64,000 nucleotides of DNA from Streptomyces sp. Ag109_O5-1. Its GTDB lineage: Bacteria; Actinomycetota; Actinomycetes; Streptomycetales; Streptomycetaceae. Within the stretch, counting starts at the first letter, position 1; each line of letters begins with the position of its first letter. This document shows positions 15,036 through 23,243 of the stretch, piece by piece. A program made the translations under genes and the position numbers. The notes beneath the pieces were generated by a model. The model worked only from the letters and a program-made list of their open reading frames with translations. It was not told where the DNA came from and made no database searches. The stretch is from contig NZ_RKQF01000001.1 of the NCBI RefSeq assembly GCF_003814875.1, positions 8,122,001 through 8,186,000 of the forward strand, in the 5' to 3' direction.

Positions 15036-16289
15036 GTGCTGAGCGTAGTGAATGCCGACGGCTGTATCGCGTCCGGCTCCCTGATCGACGAGATCGTCCG
15101 CGAGGGCGCCCGCCGGATGCTGGCCGCCGCGCTGGAGGCGGAAGTCAACCAGTACATAGCCGAGTTGGCTGCCGAGACCGACGAGCGCGGACGGCGCCTG
15201 GTCGTACGCAACGGCCACCACCGGCCCAGGACAGTCGTCACCGCCGCCGGGCCGGTCGAGGTCACCGCGCCGCGCGTCAACGACCGCCGCGTCGACGAGG
15301 CCACCGGCGAGCGCAAGCGGTTCTCCTCCAAGATCCTGGCGCCATGGTGCCGCAAGTCACCAAAGATTTCGGAGGTGCTGCCGCTGCTCTACCTACACGG
15401 ACTGTCGTCCAGAGACTTCGTGCCCGCGCTGGAGCAGTTCCTCGGCGGCACGGCTGGACTGTCGGCCGCGACGGTGACCCGGCTGACGAAGCAGTGGAGC
15501 GACGACCACGCCGCTTTCCAGGACCGGGACCTGTCCGACCGCGACTTCGTCTACGTATGGGCCGACGGGGTCCACCCGAAGGTGCGGCTCGGCCAGGCGC
15601 ACTCGTGCGTGCTGGTCCTCCTCGGCGTCCGCCTGGACGGCACCAAGGAGCTGATCGCGCTGGCCGAGGGACTGCGGGAGTCCACCGAGTCGTGGGCCGA
15701 CCTGCTGCGCGACTGCCGCCGCCGCGGCATGCGTGACCCCGAAATCGTCATCGGTGACGGCGCGATGGGCCTGTGGAAAGCCCTGATCGAGGTGTTCCCG
15801 ACCGCTCGGCACCAGCGCTGCTGGGTCCATAAAGCCCGTAATGTGACGAACTGTCTTCCGAAGTCCGCACAGCCGGGCGCGACGAAGGCAATGCAGGAGA
15901 TCTACAACGCAGAGAACAGGGCCCACGCAGAGAAGGCGATCGAGGCGTTCTCCCGCACTTACGGCACGAAATGGCCCAAGGCCGTCGCGAAGATCACCGA
16001 CAACCGGGACGAGCTGCTCGCGTTCTACGATTTCCCGGCCGAGCACTGGGTCCACCTGCGGACTACGAATCCCATCGAGTCGACCTTCTCCACCGTCAAG
16101 CTCCGGACCAAGGTCACCCGAGGCGCCGGCAGCCCGGCCGCGGCCCTGGCCATGGTGTTCAAGCTCGTCGAATCCGCCCAGGCCCGCTGGCGGGCGATCA
16201 CCGGAGCCCACCTGGTCCCACTCGTCCGGGCCGGGGCCCGGTTCGAGAACGGCCTGCTGGTCGAACGCACCGAAAGCCACGCGGCCTGA
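15036..16289 (+). CDS. IS256-family (mutator-type) transposase
   Basis: The GTG at 15036 follows GGGAAGG at 15022-15028. The 417-residue protein has an N-terminal helical domain, the beta-hairpin 'RLVVRNGHHRPRTVVTAAG', and IS256 catalytic blocks: first Asp in 'VYVWADGVHPKV', second Asp in 'EIVIGDGAMGLWKAL', the 'RCWVHKARNV' motif, and Glu in 'TTNPIESTFSTVKLRT'. Full length and apparently intact. It lies inside short inverted repeats with a downstream passenger gene. Confidence 0.92.
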   Translation: MLSVVNADGCIASGSLIDEIVREGARRMLAAALEAEVNQYIAELAAETDERGRRLVVRNGHHRPRTVVTAAGPVEVTAPRVNDRRVDEATGERKRFSSKILAPWCRKSPKISEVLPLLYLHGLSSRDFVPALEQFLGGTAGLSAATVTRLTKQWSDDHAAFQDRDLSDRDFVYVWADGVHPKVRLGQAHSCVLVLLGVRLDGTKELIALAEGLRESTESWADLLRDCRRRGMRDPEIVIGDGAMGLWKALIEVFPTARHQRCWVHKARNVTNCLPKSAQPGATKAMQEIYNAENRAHAEKAIEAFSRTYGTKWPKAVAKITDNRDELLAFYDFPAEHWVHLRTTNPIESTFSTVKLRTKVTRGAGSPAAALAMVFKLVESAQARWRAITGAHLVPLVRAGARFENGLLVERTESHAA

Positions 16290-16302
16290 GGAGAATGCCC
16301 AG

Positions 16303-16629
16303 ATGACCATCTCCGACACCTACGGCACGAACTCCTACACGGCCAAGGAGTTGGCCAGCCTGCTCGCCGACCGACTCGACGTGACCTTCACCGAACGCGA
16401 GAGCGACTACCTCGGCGTCTACTTCCTGGCCACCCTCGCCGACACGACCCGCCTCCAGATCCAGCCGAACGCCATTCCCGGAGACGACGGGGAAGACGAT
16501 CTCTACGACGACGAGCACCCCGACGTGTCGGTACTCCTGCTCATCACCTCGCCGGCCGCCGCCGAGCCTCTCGACGACGAGCTCTCGGCGGTCGGAGGAC
16601 TCACCAGGCTCCGATCAACTCGAAGCTGA
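16303..16629 (+). CDS. IS256-linked passenger gene, unknown function
   Basis: This 108-residue acidic protein begins 'MTISDTYGTNSYTAKELASL' and contains 'ERESDYLGVYFLATLADTTR' and an Asp/Glu-rich loop. It starts 13 bases after the transposase stop with AGGAGA at 16289-16294 and ends just inside the right inverted repeat. It is therefore probably carried by the element. I recognise no domain. It could modulate transposition, act as an immunity or regulatory protein, or be a captured host gene. Confidence 0.6.
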   Translation: MTISDTYGTNSYTAKELASLLADRLDVTFTERESDYLGVYFLATLADTTRLQIQPNAIPGDDGEDDLYDDEHPDVSVLLLITSPAAAEPLDDELSAVGGLTRLRSTRS

Positions 16630-16741
16630 GCAACTGCCGATCCACAAGTCTTGATGCGATGAAGGGGCGGGGCCTCCGCCCCCGTGGGCTGCCGGGGTAG
16701 GTCCCGGGTACTCACGTTCGTCACGGCGAAGGAGGCCCTTG

Positions 16742-17764
16742 GTGAGCGAGTATGACGGACACCAATACGTCGGCATCGACCTGCACCGCAGGCGATCCGT
16801 CATCGTGCGGCAGACCGATCACGGCGAGCAGCTGAGCGCGGTACGAATCGTCAACGACCCGGTGGCGCTGGGCCTGCAGATCGAGCAGGCCGGGACCCGC
16901 CCGGACGTGGTCCTGGAGGCCACTTACGGCTGGTATTGGGCGGCCGACGTGCTCCAGGCGGCCGGAGCACAGGTTCACCTGGCGCACCCACTGGGCGTGA
17001 AGGGCTTCGCCTATCGGCGCGTCAAGAACGATGTCCGCGATGCCGCGGACCTGGCCGACCTACTGCGCATGGGGCGGCTGCCGGAGTCATGGATCGCCCC
17101 GGCCGAGACCCGGGAACTGCGCGAACTCGTGCGTTACCGGGCCAAGCTGGTCGCGCTCCGCTCCGGGCTGAAGGCTCAGGTACATGCCGTGCTTGCGAAG
17201 GTCGGCGTGCTCATCGCGGTGTCCGACCTGTTCGGGGTCGATGGCCGTGCCCAGCTCGAGCAGACCGCTCTGTCCGGCGCCTATGCCCAGCGCGTGGCGT
17301 CCCTGCTGAAGCTGATCGACATCCTCGACGCGGAGGAAGACCTCTTCAACCGCCGCATCGCCGAACGACTTCGCGGTCACGCCGGCTGCGGGGCCATCCA
17401 GTGGCTGCCCGGCATCGGGCCTGTACTGGCGGCCGTGCTGGTCGCCGAGATCGGCGACGTGCACCGCTTCCCCTCCGCCGACCGATTGTGTTCCTGGTCC
17501 GGACTGACCCCGCGCCACTACGAGTCCGACACCGTCGCACGCCGCGGACACGTCACCAAACAGGGCAGCAAGCTGGTCCGCTGGGCGGTCGTGGAGGCTA
17601 TCCAGCGCAAGACCACCCCCAAGATCAAGGAGGATCGGGCCCGGATCGAGGCCCGCCGCGGCAAGAACATCGCGAAGATCGCCGCGGCCCGCAAACTGCT
17701 CACCCTGGTCTACTACGGGCTGCGCGACGGGCACATCCGCGCCCTGGCCCGCCAGGCCGCGTGA
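16742..17764 (+). CDS. IS110-family transposase (DEDD recombinase)
   Basis: The GTG at 16742 is preceded by AAGGAGG (16729-16735). The 340-residue protein has the RuvC-like DEDD domain first ('YVGIDLHRRRSVIVRQ', 'VVLEATYGWYWAADVLQAAG', 'KNDVRDAADLADLLRMG'). The C-terminal Tnp20 domain is marked by 'GAIQWLPGIGPVLAAVLVAE' and 'CSWSGLTPRHYESDTVAR' with the conserved Ser/Gly-rich catalytic region. Both halves are intact. IS110 enzymes use a DEDD site and a serine and are guided by a non-coding bridge RNA from the element. Confidence 0.93.
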   Translation: MSEYDGHQYVGIDLHRRRSVIVRQTDHGEQLSAVRIVNDPVALGLQIEQAGTRPDVVLEATYGWYWAADVLQAAGAQVHLAHPLGVKGFAYRRVKNDVRDAADLADLLRMGRLPESWIAPAETRELRELVRYRAKLVALRSGLKAQVHAVLAKVGVLIAVSDLFGVDGRAQLEQTALSGAYAQRVASLLKLIDILDAEEDLFNRRIAERLRGHAGCGAIQWLPGIGPVLAAVLVAEIGDVHRFPSADRLCSWSGLTPRHYESDTVARRGHVTKQGSKLVRWAVVEAIQRKTTPKIKEDRARIEARRGKNIAKIAAARKLLTLVYYGLRDGHIRALARQAA

Positions 17765-18090
17765 GCAGCTCGGTGGCGGCAGGCGCGCGGTCGGGCAATT
17801 GTCTGACCCCCACCCGGCGCGGTCGCGGTTTTGATTGACCCCGCCTGCCGCACGTCGCACCGCTCCATGCGGCCTCACGCCGCGAAGGAATGACCGGCAG
17901 CCGAGCCATGGCCCTGCCCTCCTGCATCACACAGCGGAGACGAGCGACACCCACAACCCCACAGAACACACGCACCCTCGCCGACCTCACCCGTTGCCCG
18001 CGAGCCGGTCAACGCTGCCCAGAACCATCAACAACCAGCAGATATACCGCCCTTGACCAAACCCACCCCTTCAGGAATGACTATTGCTCG
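17765..18090 (+). ncRNA. Non-coding right end of the IS110 element, candidate bridge-RNA region
   Basis: About 325 bases follow the transposase stop without a credible gene. Part of it (about 17940-18010) is strikingly C/A-rich compared with neighbours. Non-coding ends of IS110/IS1111 elements encode the bridge RNA that pairs with target and donor. The left end here is short (under 95 bases), so the right end is the better candidate. No structure was computed. Confidence 0.35.
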
Positions 18091-18214
18091 ACGGCTAGCG
18101 TAAGCCGAGAGTGCAGCGTAGGGCTGCCCCTCGATCCGGAGCAGTCGGCAGGGGCGCCGCGATTGCCAGTGCCGAGACGGAAACCGTGGGAACCTCGTTG
18201 TGTCTGAACTCGAC

Positions 18215-18325
18215 TAAGCTGCGCGTAGACGTCTGGCCTGCGGAAACGGCGATCGAGGCTCCGCCCCGAGCAGAGGGGCGGAGCCCTTGCGCGTTGGAAA
18301 GAAAATCCGCTGTGCGAGGGTTCTG
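18215..18325 (-). repeat. Dispersed terminator-like repeat, copy R1
   Basis: A hairpin of GGCTCCGCCCC and its complement (about 18259-18290) is flanked by AATCCGCTG and CCTGCGGAAACG. Related sequence is found at 20690-20790 and 41030-41110; parts (GCGGATT..., TTTCCGCAGG on the minus strand) also occur in the tRNA-linked 147-bp repeats. Confidence 0.5.
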
Positions 18326-18425
18326 TCCCCTTGGTTGAACTGCGCGGACGCGGCTGCCTCTGTGGTGAGCGCCCAACTCATCGCCTCCCAGGGGCCATTG
18401 AGGGGCCACAAGGGCAGGAACACAT

Positions 18426-18827
18426 GTCGGCAGCGGTGAACCGGACGGCGCGGTCCACCCGGCGACCGTCCTCTCCGATGTCCCGAGGGACGCGGACCTG
18501 TACCACGCGGAGGCGTTCGGCCCGGTCTGCGTCATCGAGACCTTCACCGACGACGACACCGCGGTGGCCCTCGCCAACGACACCGACAACGGCCTGACCT
18601 GCGGCATCATCACGGAGAACGCCACCCACGGACTGACGGTGGCGCGCCGGATCCGTACGGGCATCGTGCACATCAACGACCAGTCGGTGGCCGACGAGCC
18701 GCAAGCCCCGTTCGGTGGAGCGAAGGCCTCCGGGTATGGGCGCTTCGGCGGCCGTTGGGGGGTCGAAGCGTTCTCCAACACCCGCTGGGTGACCATCGCC
18801 ACGCAGCAAGCGCACTACCCCTTCTGA
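18426..18827 (+). pseudogene. C-terminal relic of an aldehyde dehydrogenase
   Basis: The frame encodes about 133 residues typical of the ALDH C-terminus: 'YHAEAFGPVCVIETFTDDD', 'NGLTCGIITENATHGLTVAR', 'GIVHINDQSVADEPQAPFGG' and 'SGYGRFGG'. The catalytic Cys region and the whole N-terminal NAD-binding half are missing; the break is near 18425. No start or ribosome-binding site suits an independent gene. Confidence 0.85.
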
Positions 18828-18993
18828 ACCGACCTGTCGGACACTTCGCGACAGGCCTGGGAACACGCCGCCCTCGCGCCCTGGGAGTCATCGCCGATCC
18901 AGGGACAAGCCGGGGACTTTCACGAACGACCTGTCCGGCGGTGAATTCCTGCGTAGAGGGGTGCTGGAGCGTCGTGCTTGAGCCCGTGGTGGG

Positions 18994-19083
18994 CGGATCA
19001 CCTCCGCTCGCGCGGAGAGGACGACGGTGAGGATGCCGGATTTGCGGACGGCGGCGGTTCACCTCCGCTCGCGCGGAGGTGAA
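18994..19083 (-). CRISPR. Two-repeat CRISPR relic (type I-E-like repeat)
   Basis: 29-base repeats at 18994-19022 and 19055-19083 match at 25 of 29 positions and are 61 bases apart start to start, leaving a 32-base spacer (19023-19054). The repeat contains the CTCCGC-TCGC-GCGGAG hairpin, like the short I-E repeats of actinomycetes read on the minus strand. No further unit exists at the expected spacing on the left, and no cas genes are in the window. An IS256-type element is inserted a few bases to the right. Confidence 0.55.
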
Positions 19084-19087
19084 CCGA

Positions 19088-20509
19088 GATGGCGTCCCGT
19101 GAAGTGGTGTAGCCGGGCAGGGTCCCGGAACGCGCGGGTGTCTGCTCGGGGCGTGCATCCGCCGGCGGTGCATGCTCCCTGAACAAGGGCAGGCCATCGC
19201 GCAAGTCTCTCTGGTGAACGGGCAGTTCGACCGGAGGAGCACGCGATGGCCTTGTCCCAGTCTGAGCTGATGCGGCTGCTTGAGTCACTACGTCGGGCCG
19301 ATGGAGTTGAAGCAATCAGGGTGGTGTGCGAGCGCATCCTGCAGGAGCTGATCGAGGCCGAGGCCACCGAGGTGATCGGTGCCGCGCCGCGCGAGCACTC
19401 CCAGACGCGCACGACCTGGCGCAACGGGCACCGGGACAGGGTGCTGACCACGCAGGCCGGCGATCTGGACCTGAAGATCCCGAAGGTGCGGAGCGGGTCA
19501 TTCTTCCCGTCGCTGCTGGAACGCCGGCGGCGGATCGACCGGGCGTTGTTCGCCGTGGTGATGGAGGCATACGTGCATGGTGTCTCGACCCGCTCGGTCG
19601 ACGACCTGGTCAAAGCACTCGGTGCGGACAGCGGGATCTCCAAGTCCGAGGTCTCCCGCATCTGCGGTGAGCTGGACGAAGAACTGACCGCGTTCAAGGA
19701 GCGGCCGCTGGAGCACACCGTCTTCCCCTACGTCTTCCTGGACGCCACCTACTGCAAGGCCCGGGTCAACCACCGGATCGTCTCCCAGGCCGTGGTCATC
19801 GCCACCGGGATCTCCGCCACCGGACACCGCGAGATCCTCGGGCTGATGGTCGGCGACAGTGAGTCGAAGCCGTTCTGGACGAAGTTCCTGCGCTCGCTGC
19901 GGGCCCGCGGCCTGGAGAACGTCCAGCTGGTCATCTCCGACAGCCACAGCGGTCTGGTGGCCGCGATCCGCACCGTTTTCCTCGGTGCGGCCTGGCAAAG
20001 GTGCCGGGTTCACTTCGTCCGGGACGTGTTCTCGGTGATCGAAAGGGGCTCCGGGGAGATGGTCGCCGCGACCATCCGCACCATCTTCGCGCAGACCACC
20101 GGTGAGCAGGTGCGCACCCAACTGAACGTGGTCGCCGACATGCTCGGACGGCAGTTCCCGCAGGTCAAGACGATGCTGCTGGATGCGGCAACGGACATCA
20201 CCGCGTTCGCCGACTTCCCGCCGGCGCACTGGAAGAAGATCTGGTCGACCAACCCGCTGGAGCGGCTGAACCGGGAGATCAAACGGCGGGCCGACGTCGT
20301 CCAGGTCTTTCCCAACCCCGCCGCCCTTGACCGGCTCGCCGCCGCGGTCCTGGCCGAACTCCACGACGAATGGCAGGTCTTCGACCGCCGCTACTTCTCC
20401 GAAGCCTCCATGGCCGAGCTCTTCACCACCAAGCCGGCCGAACCCGAAATCACCCCACAACCGGAACCGAAACAGCTGCCGTGACTACACCACCTCGCGG
20501 GACATGACC
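19088..20509 (+). mobile_element. IS256-type insertion sequence with target duplication
   Basis: 1422 bases are bounded by 25-bp inverted repeats (19088-19112 and 20485-20509, about 19 of 25 matching) and flanked by the direct repeat TGAACCGA (19080-19087 and 20510-20517). This 8-bp duplication defines the exact insertion point. Confidence 0.88.
19246..20484 (+). CDS. IS256-family (mutator-type) transposase
   Basis: The ATG follows GGAGGAG at 19232-19238. The 412-residue protein is a standard mutator transposase: 'RTTWRNGHRDRVLTTQAG', 'MEAYVHGVSTRSVDDLVKAL', first Asp in 'YVFLDATYCKARVN', second Asp in 'LVISDSHSGLVAAI', 'WQRCRVHFVRDV', and Glu in 'STNPLERLNREIKRRADVVQ'. It is distantly related to the transposase at 15036 but not a duplicate. 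Its stop lies immediately before the right inverted repeat. It appears intact and recently mobile, given the preserved target duplication. Confidence 0.95.
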   Translation: MALSQSELMRLLESLRRADGVEAIRVVCERILQELIEAEATEVIGAAPREHSQTRTTWRNGHRDRVLTTQAGDLDLKIPKVRSGSFFPSLLERRRRIDRALFAVVMEAYVHGVSTRSVDDLVKALGADSGISKSEVSRICGELDEELTAFKERPLEHTVFPYVFLDATYCKARVNHRIVSQAVVIATGISATGHREILGLMVGDSESKPFWTKFLRSLRARGLENVQLVISDSHSGLVAAIRTVFLGAAWQRCRVHFVRDVFSVIERGSGEMVAATIRTIFAQTTGEQVRTQLNVVADMLGRQFPQVKTMLLDAATDITAFADFPPAHWKKIWSTNPLERLNREIKRRADVVQVFPNPAALDRLAAAVLAELHDEWQVFDRRYFSEASMAELFTTKPAEPEITPQPEPKQLP

Positions 20510-20548
20510 TGAACCGACCATCGGGCACGGGCCGGTGCAGGCGTACGC

Positions 20549-20577
20549 CTGCTCTCCGCGCGAGCGGAGGCAAACCG
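20549..20577 (+). CRISPR. Isolated CRISPR-like repeat in opposite orientation
   Basis: The reverse complement of this 29-mer matches the repeat at 18994-19022 at 24 of 29 positions, including the full CTCCGC-TCGC-GCGGAG hairpin. No partner lies 61 bases to either side. Without the IS insertion it would lie only about 40 bases from the other repeats. Confidence 0.45.
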
Positions 20578-20689
20578 TATGGTGGCAGCCCTTTCGCCGG
20601 GCGGAATGAGTGCTCACCGTCGAGAGCGCCTTTCTAACGGCCCGGTATGCCCGCGAAGGACGGTCAGCCTGAAGGCTGGCTCTGCACCG

Positions 20690-20790
20690 GTAGACGTCCT
20701 GGCCGTTGACAGCCAGCGACACCGGTCATAGAGGCTCCGCCCCGACGGCCGGGGTGGAGCCTTCGCGCCTGGAAGGGGAATCCGCTGCTG
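20690..20790 (-). repeat. Dispersed terminator-like repeat, copy R2
   Basis: It shares GTAGACGTC, GAGGCTCCGCCCCGA, the hairpin and AATCCGCTG with R1 at 18215-18325, with a different middle. On the minus strand it ends in a GC-rich hairpin that could act as a terminator. The surrounding 20518-20980 holds no gene I can support. Confidence 0.5.
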
Positions 20791-20984
20791 AGCTGGCCCG
20801 AACGGAGAGCGCCCCCAGCGAGTGATCCGTACTCCTGTAGTCGGGAGCCGGGCCATCGACTGGTCGGCGAGTGTGCCATCGACGCCTCGGCGGTTGAGTG
20901 GACGCGAGGCAGTCTCGCTTGGTTCATCTCTCAGGCCGGCCGTGAAGCGCGGTGCACCTTCGCTGTGTCAGCTGCCATACAGGG

Positions 20985-21200
20985 GGCGTCCGGCGGTCCA
21001 TGATCGGCGCGGATGCCGCGTTCACGTGATGCTGCGCGGGGCGGGCCATCGACTCGATGGCCTCCTTCCCGGCCGGCACCGGGTCGGCGTGGGTGAAGTG
21101 GCGGTCGGCACCCTCGAAGACTCGGTGGGCGACCGGGACTCTCGTGGCCTGCAGAGCCTTGGCGTAGGCGTAGGCGTAGGCGTAGGCGTAGGCGTCGCTG
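20985..21200 (-). pseudogene. C-terminal relic of an alpha/beta hydrolase (dienelactone hydrolase-like)
   Basis: The minus-strand frame reads 'AKALQATRVPVAHRVFEGAD' and 'HFTHADPVPAGKEAIESMAR', the usual last strand and catalytic-His loop of alpha/beta hydrolases of the carboxylesterase/DLH type. The N-terminal part is absent, and the residues before it are an expanded Ala-Tyr repeat. The family's FxGxxHxF motif is here 'FEGADRHF'. Confidence 0.55.
21161..21196. repeat. Hexanucleotide tandem repeat (GGCGTA)
   Basis: Five exact GGCGTA units and a sixth ending in C. On the minus strand it encodes alternating Ala-Tyr within the hydrolase relic. Confidence 0.9.
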
Positions 21201-21363
21201 CGTCGCGCGGCCGGTCGTGTTCCGTGGGGCGCTCCCCATGCCGGTCGGAAGCGACTCGGTGAGGCGGTCCTGCCGCCGGGGCTTGTTGTGGAGGGCCCGC
21301 AGTCCGTCATGATGTGCCGAGAGGGCCGCCGTGAAGTGCGGTGGCCCTCTGGGTGGTGGTTCG

Positions 21364-22860
21364 TCAGGACATCGTCCACTGCTGGCTGGTGGCACCGGTG
21401 CCGGTCAGCTGGACGACGCCGGCGCCCGCGGTGGTGGAGGAGGAGTCCACCCCGATGTTCAGCCCGCTGTTGATGTTGACGAGCATGAACTTGGTGCCGG
21501 TGAGGCTGCCCACGAGGTCGGCGGCGAACTGCTGGTTGGCGCCGCCGTTGCAGGTCCACTGCTCCAGCTGGACGTTCTCCGCGGTGGACTTGTCCGGGAC
21601 GTCCAGGCACAGGCCGCTCTTGACGCTGACGAGCGTGTAGACGTTGTCGGCGACCCGGTTCAGCGTCCACTTCTGGTTGTCGCCGCCGGTGGACTGCCAC
21701 TGGATGATCTTGCCGCCGCTGGTCGTCGAGCCGCCCGAGACGTCCATCAGCATCGAGCTGCCGGCGTCGGTCAGCGTGTGCACCGCGTTGGCGGGCACTC
21801 CGGAGACGGGCGTCCAGGTGCCGGCGGTGGTGTCGAGCGACCAGCTCGGGTACTGGCCGAGGTTGACCACGGTGCCGCGGATGGTCAGCGGCAGCCAGAT
21901 CAACTGGGAGTTGCCGAGGTCGCCGGTGTTCCACCGGTCGCCTGCGTAGATGTACGTGGTGCCGGAACTGCCCTGCACGGTGATGATGTTCGCCGTCTGG
22001 CTGTTGTACGTGTGGGTGCCCGGCGCCGCGAAGTTCCGCATCGTCGCCCATGGCCCGCTCAGCGAGGTGGCGGTGGTGTAGACGTTGTCGTTGGTGCTCC
22101 AGCCGGTCAGGTGGGAGGCGAGCAGGTAGTAGGTACCGTTGCTCTTCACCATGGCGGGCGCCTCGAAGCTCGCGGAGCCGCTGCTGCCCAGCAGGGCCAC
22201 GCTGCTGTCCACGGAGAGGTAGTCGGCGGAGAGTTTGTAGATGTGCAGGCCGTTGTTGCGGTCCTCGCTCAGCAGGTAGCCGGTGCCGTCGGTGTCCTGG
22301 AAGAGGTTCATGTCACGGCTCAGGTTGCCCATCGGGCGGAAGCTGCCCCGGTAGCTGTAGGGCCCGCAGGGGGTGCTGCTGGTCGCCACCCCGACCCGCG
22401 CGTCGCCGTAGCTGGTGCTGTCGATGTGCATGTACATCACATACGTACCGGTCGACGCGTTGTAGATGACCTTCGGTCGCTCCACGATCCGGCTCGGGCC
22501 CAGGTCGCCGCCGGCCTGCTTGGCCAGTGCCACGCCTTGGTACGTCCAGCTGGAGAGGTCGGTGGAGGTGTAGCAGGGGATGTCCTGGAAGGACGTGTCG
22601 GACGAGGTCTCCCCGGTCTTGTCCTCGCCGAAGCCGTACCAGGTGCCGCCGACCTTGATGATGCCCAGGCCGTGCAGCTGGAGCGTGTTGCCGTTCTGGT
22701 CGGTCCTGGTGGCGCCCAGGGTGAAGGAGACGGTGGCGGCACTGGCGGGCGCGGCGGGCAGCAGCACTGCCGCGAGGCCTGCGAGCAGGGTGAGGAGCGC
22801 GGCGGCGGTTGCCCGCAACCGACTGTGCGAGGGCCCGTGGTGGGGTGCTCGGTTCGGCAT
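21364..22860 (-). CDS. Secreted GH43 glycoside hydrolase with RICIN-type carbohydrate-binding domain (exo-beta-1,3-galactanase-like)
   Basis: This 498-residue protein has a Sec signal peptide (about 1-41, cleavage after ASA). The five-bladed GH43 domain (about 45-350) contains 'LHGLGIIKVGGTWYGFGEDK', 'RIVERPKVIYNASTGTYVMY', 'SRDMNLFQDTDGTGYLLSED' and 'FEAPAMVKSNGTYYLLAS'. These resemble subfamily 24 enzymes acting on beta-1,3-galactans. A ricin B/CBM13-like domain covers about 360-498, with repeated Q-W motifs ('GGDNQKWTLN', 'CNGGANQQFA', 'TGATSQQWTM'). AAGGAGAGG precedes the ATG. It is divergent from a GH97 gene, suggesting joint breakdown of galactose-containing plant polysaccharide. Confidence 0.85.
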   Translation of the reverse strand: MPNRAPHHGPSHSRLRATAAALLTLLAGLAAVLLPAAPASAATVSFTLGATRTDQNGNTLQLHGLGIIKVGGTWYGFGEDKTGETSSDTSFQDIPCYTSTDLSSWTYQGVALAKQAGGDLGPSRIVERPKVIYNASTGTYVMYMHIDSTSYGDARVGVATSSTPCGPYSYRGSFRPMGNLSRDMNLFQDTDGTGYLLSEDRNNGLHIYKLSADYLSVDSSVALLGSSGSASFEAPAMVKSNGTYYLLASHLTGWSTNDNVYTTATSLSGPWATMRNFAAPGTHTYNSQTANIITVQGSSGTTYIYAGDRWNTGDLGNSQLIWLPLTIRGTVVNLGQYPSWSLDTTAGTWTPVSGVPANAVHTLTDAGSSMLMDVSGGSTTSGGKIIQWQSTGGDNQKWTLNRVADNVYTLVSVKSGLCLDVPDKSTAENVQLEQWTCNGGANQQFAADLVGSLTGTKFMLVNINSGLNIGVDSSSTTAGAGVVQLTGTGATSQQWTMS

Positions 22861-23243
22861 GCTCTGCCTCTCCTTCGAGGTCCTGACATGACGTCGTCCG
22901 CGCGGCGCGGGTGCCTGACGGCGTGCTGGAAGGGGGAGTCGAGGCCGCGAAGGGTGGCAGACGCGGCGAACGCGCGGCAGCGGATGCGGCGTTCAGTGGG
23001 AAATGAGAGCTTCCTGTTCGTCGGGGTGTCAAGAGACGCGATCGATTTTGTTTGCTCTTGACGGAACGAAAGAAGTGAGGGGTGGTCAGTGGCGCTTTTT
23101 TCGGTAGGAACTGTTGACCATTCAGAAGATGCAGGCGTACAACTGCCCGGTGTCGATCGAAAGCGTTCGTTCCTGTTCGTTTGTGTTGGGGTAGCTCGGG
23201 CCGGTAGCCGACTCGGGTCCAATCAATGGAGAGGTGCACCGCC
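22861..23243. promoter_or_regulatory. Divergent GH43/GH97 promoter region
   Basis: No gene lies in these 383 bases. TTCCTGTTCGT occurs at 23011-23021 and 23170-23180. CGAAAGCGTTCG (23158-23169) is a dyad resembling LacI-type sugar-regulator boxes. A plausible promoter for the rightward gene is TTGACC (23114-23119) with TACAAC (23138-23143). The region is less GC-rich than its surroundings. The binding regulator is not identified. Confidence 0.45.

Larger units (their letters stand above)
14928..16649 (+). mobile_element. IS256-type insertion sequence carrying a passenger gene
   Basis: Short terminal inverted repeats (14928-14940 and 16637-16649, 12 of 13 positions matching) bracket a transposase gene and a second small gene. 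I see no clear 8-9 bp target duplication, so the copy may be old or the ends slightly misplaced. Confidence 0.6.
16650..18090 (+). mobile_element. IS110-type insertion sequence, ends approximate
   Basis: A complete IS110-family transposase gene lies directly after the IS256-type element. Elements of this family lack clear terminal repeats, so the limits given (16650 to about 18090) are estimates from flanking features. The left non-coding part is short and the right non-coding part long. Confidence 0.5.

Noticed and set aside
14920..16660. Target-site duplication for the first IS256 element
   Set aside because: Eight- and nine-base flanks of the inferred ends do not match.
18900..19000. Longer CRISPR array to the left of the two repeats
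   Set aside because: No repeat-like sequence occurs 61 or 122 bases further left.
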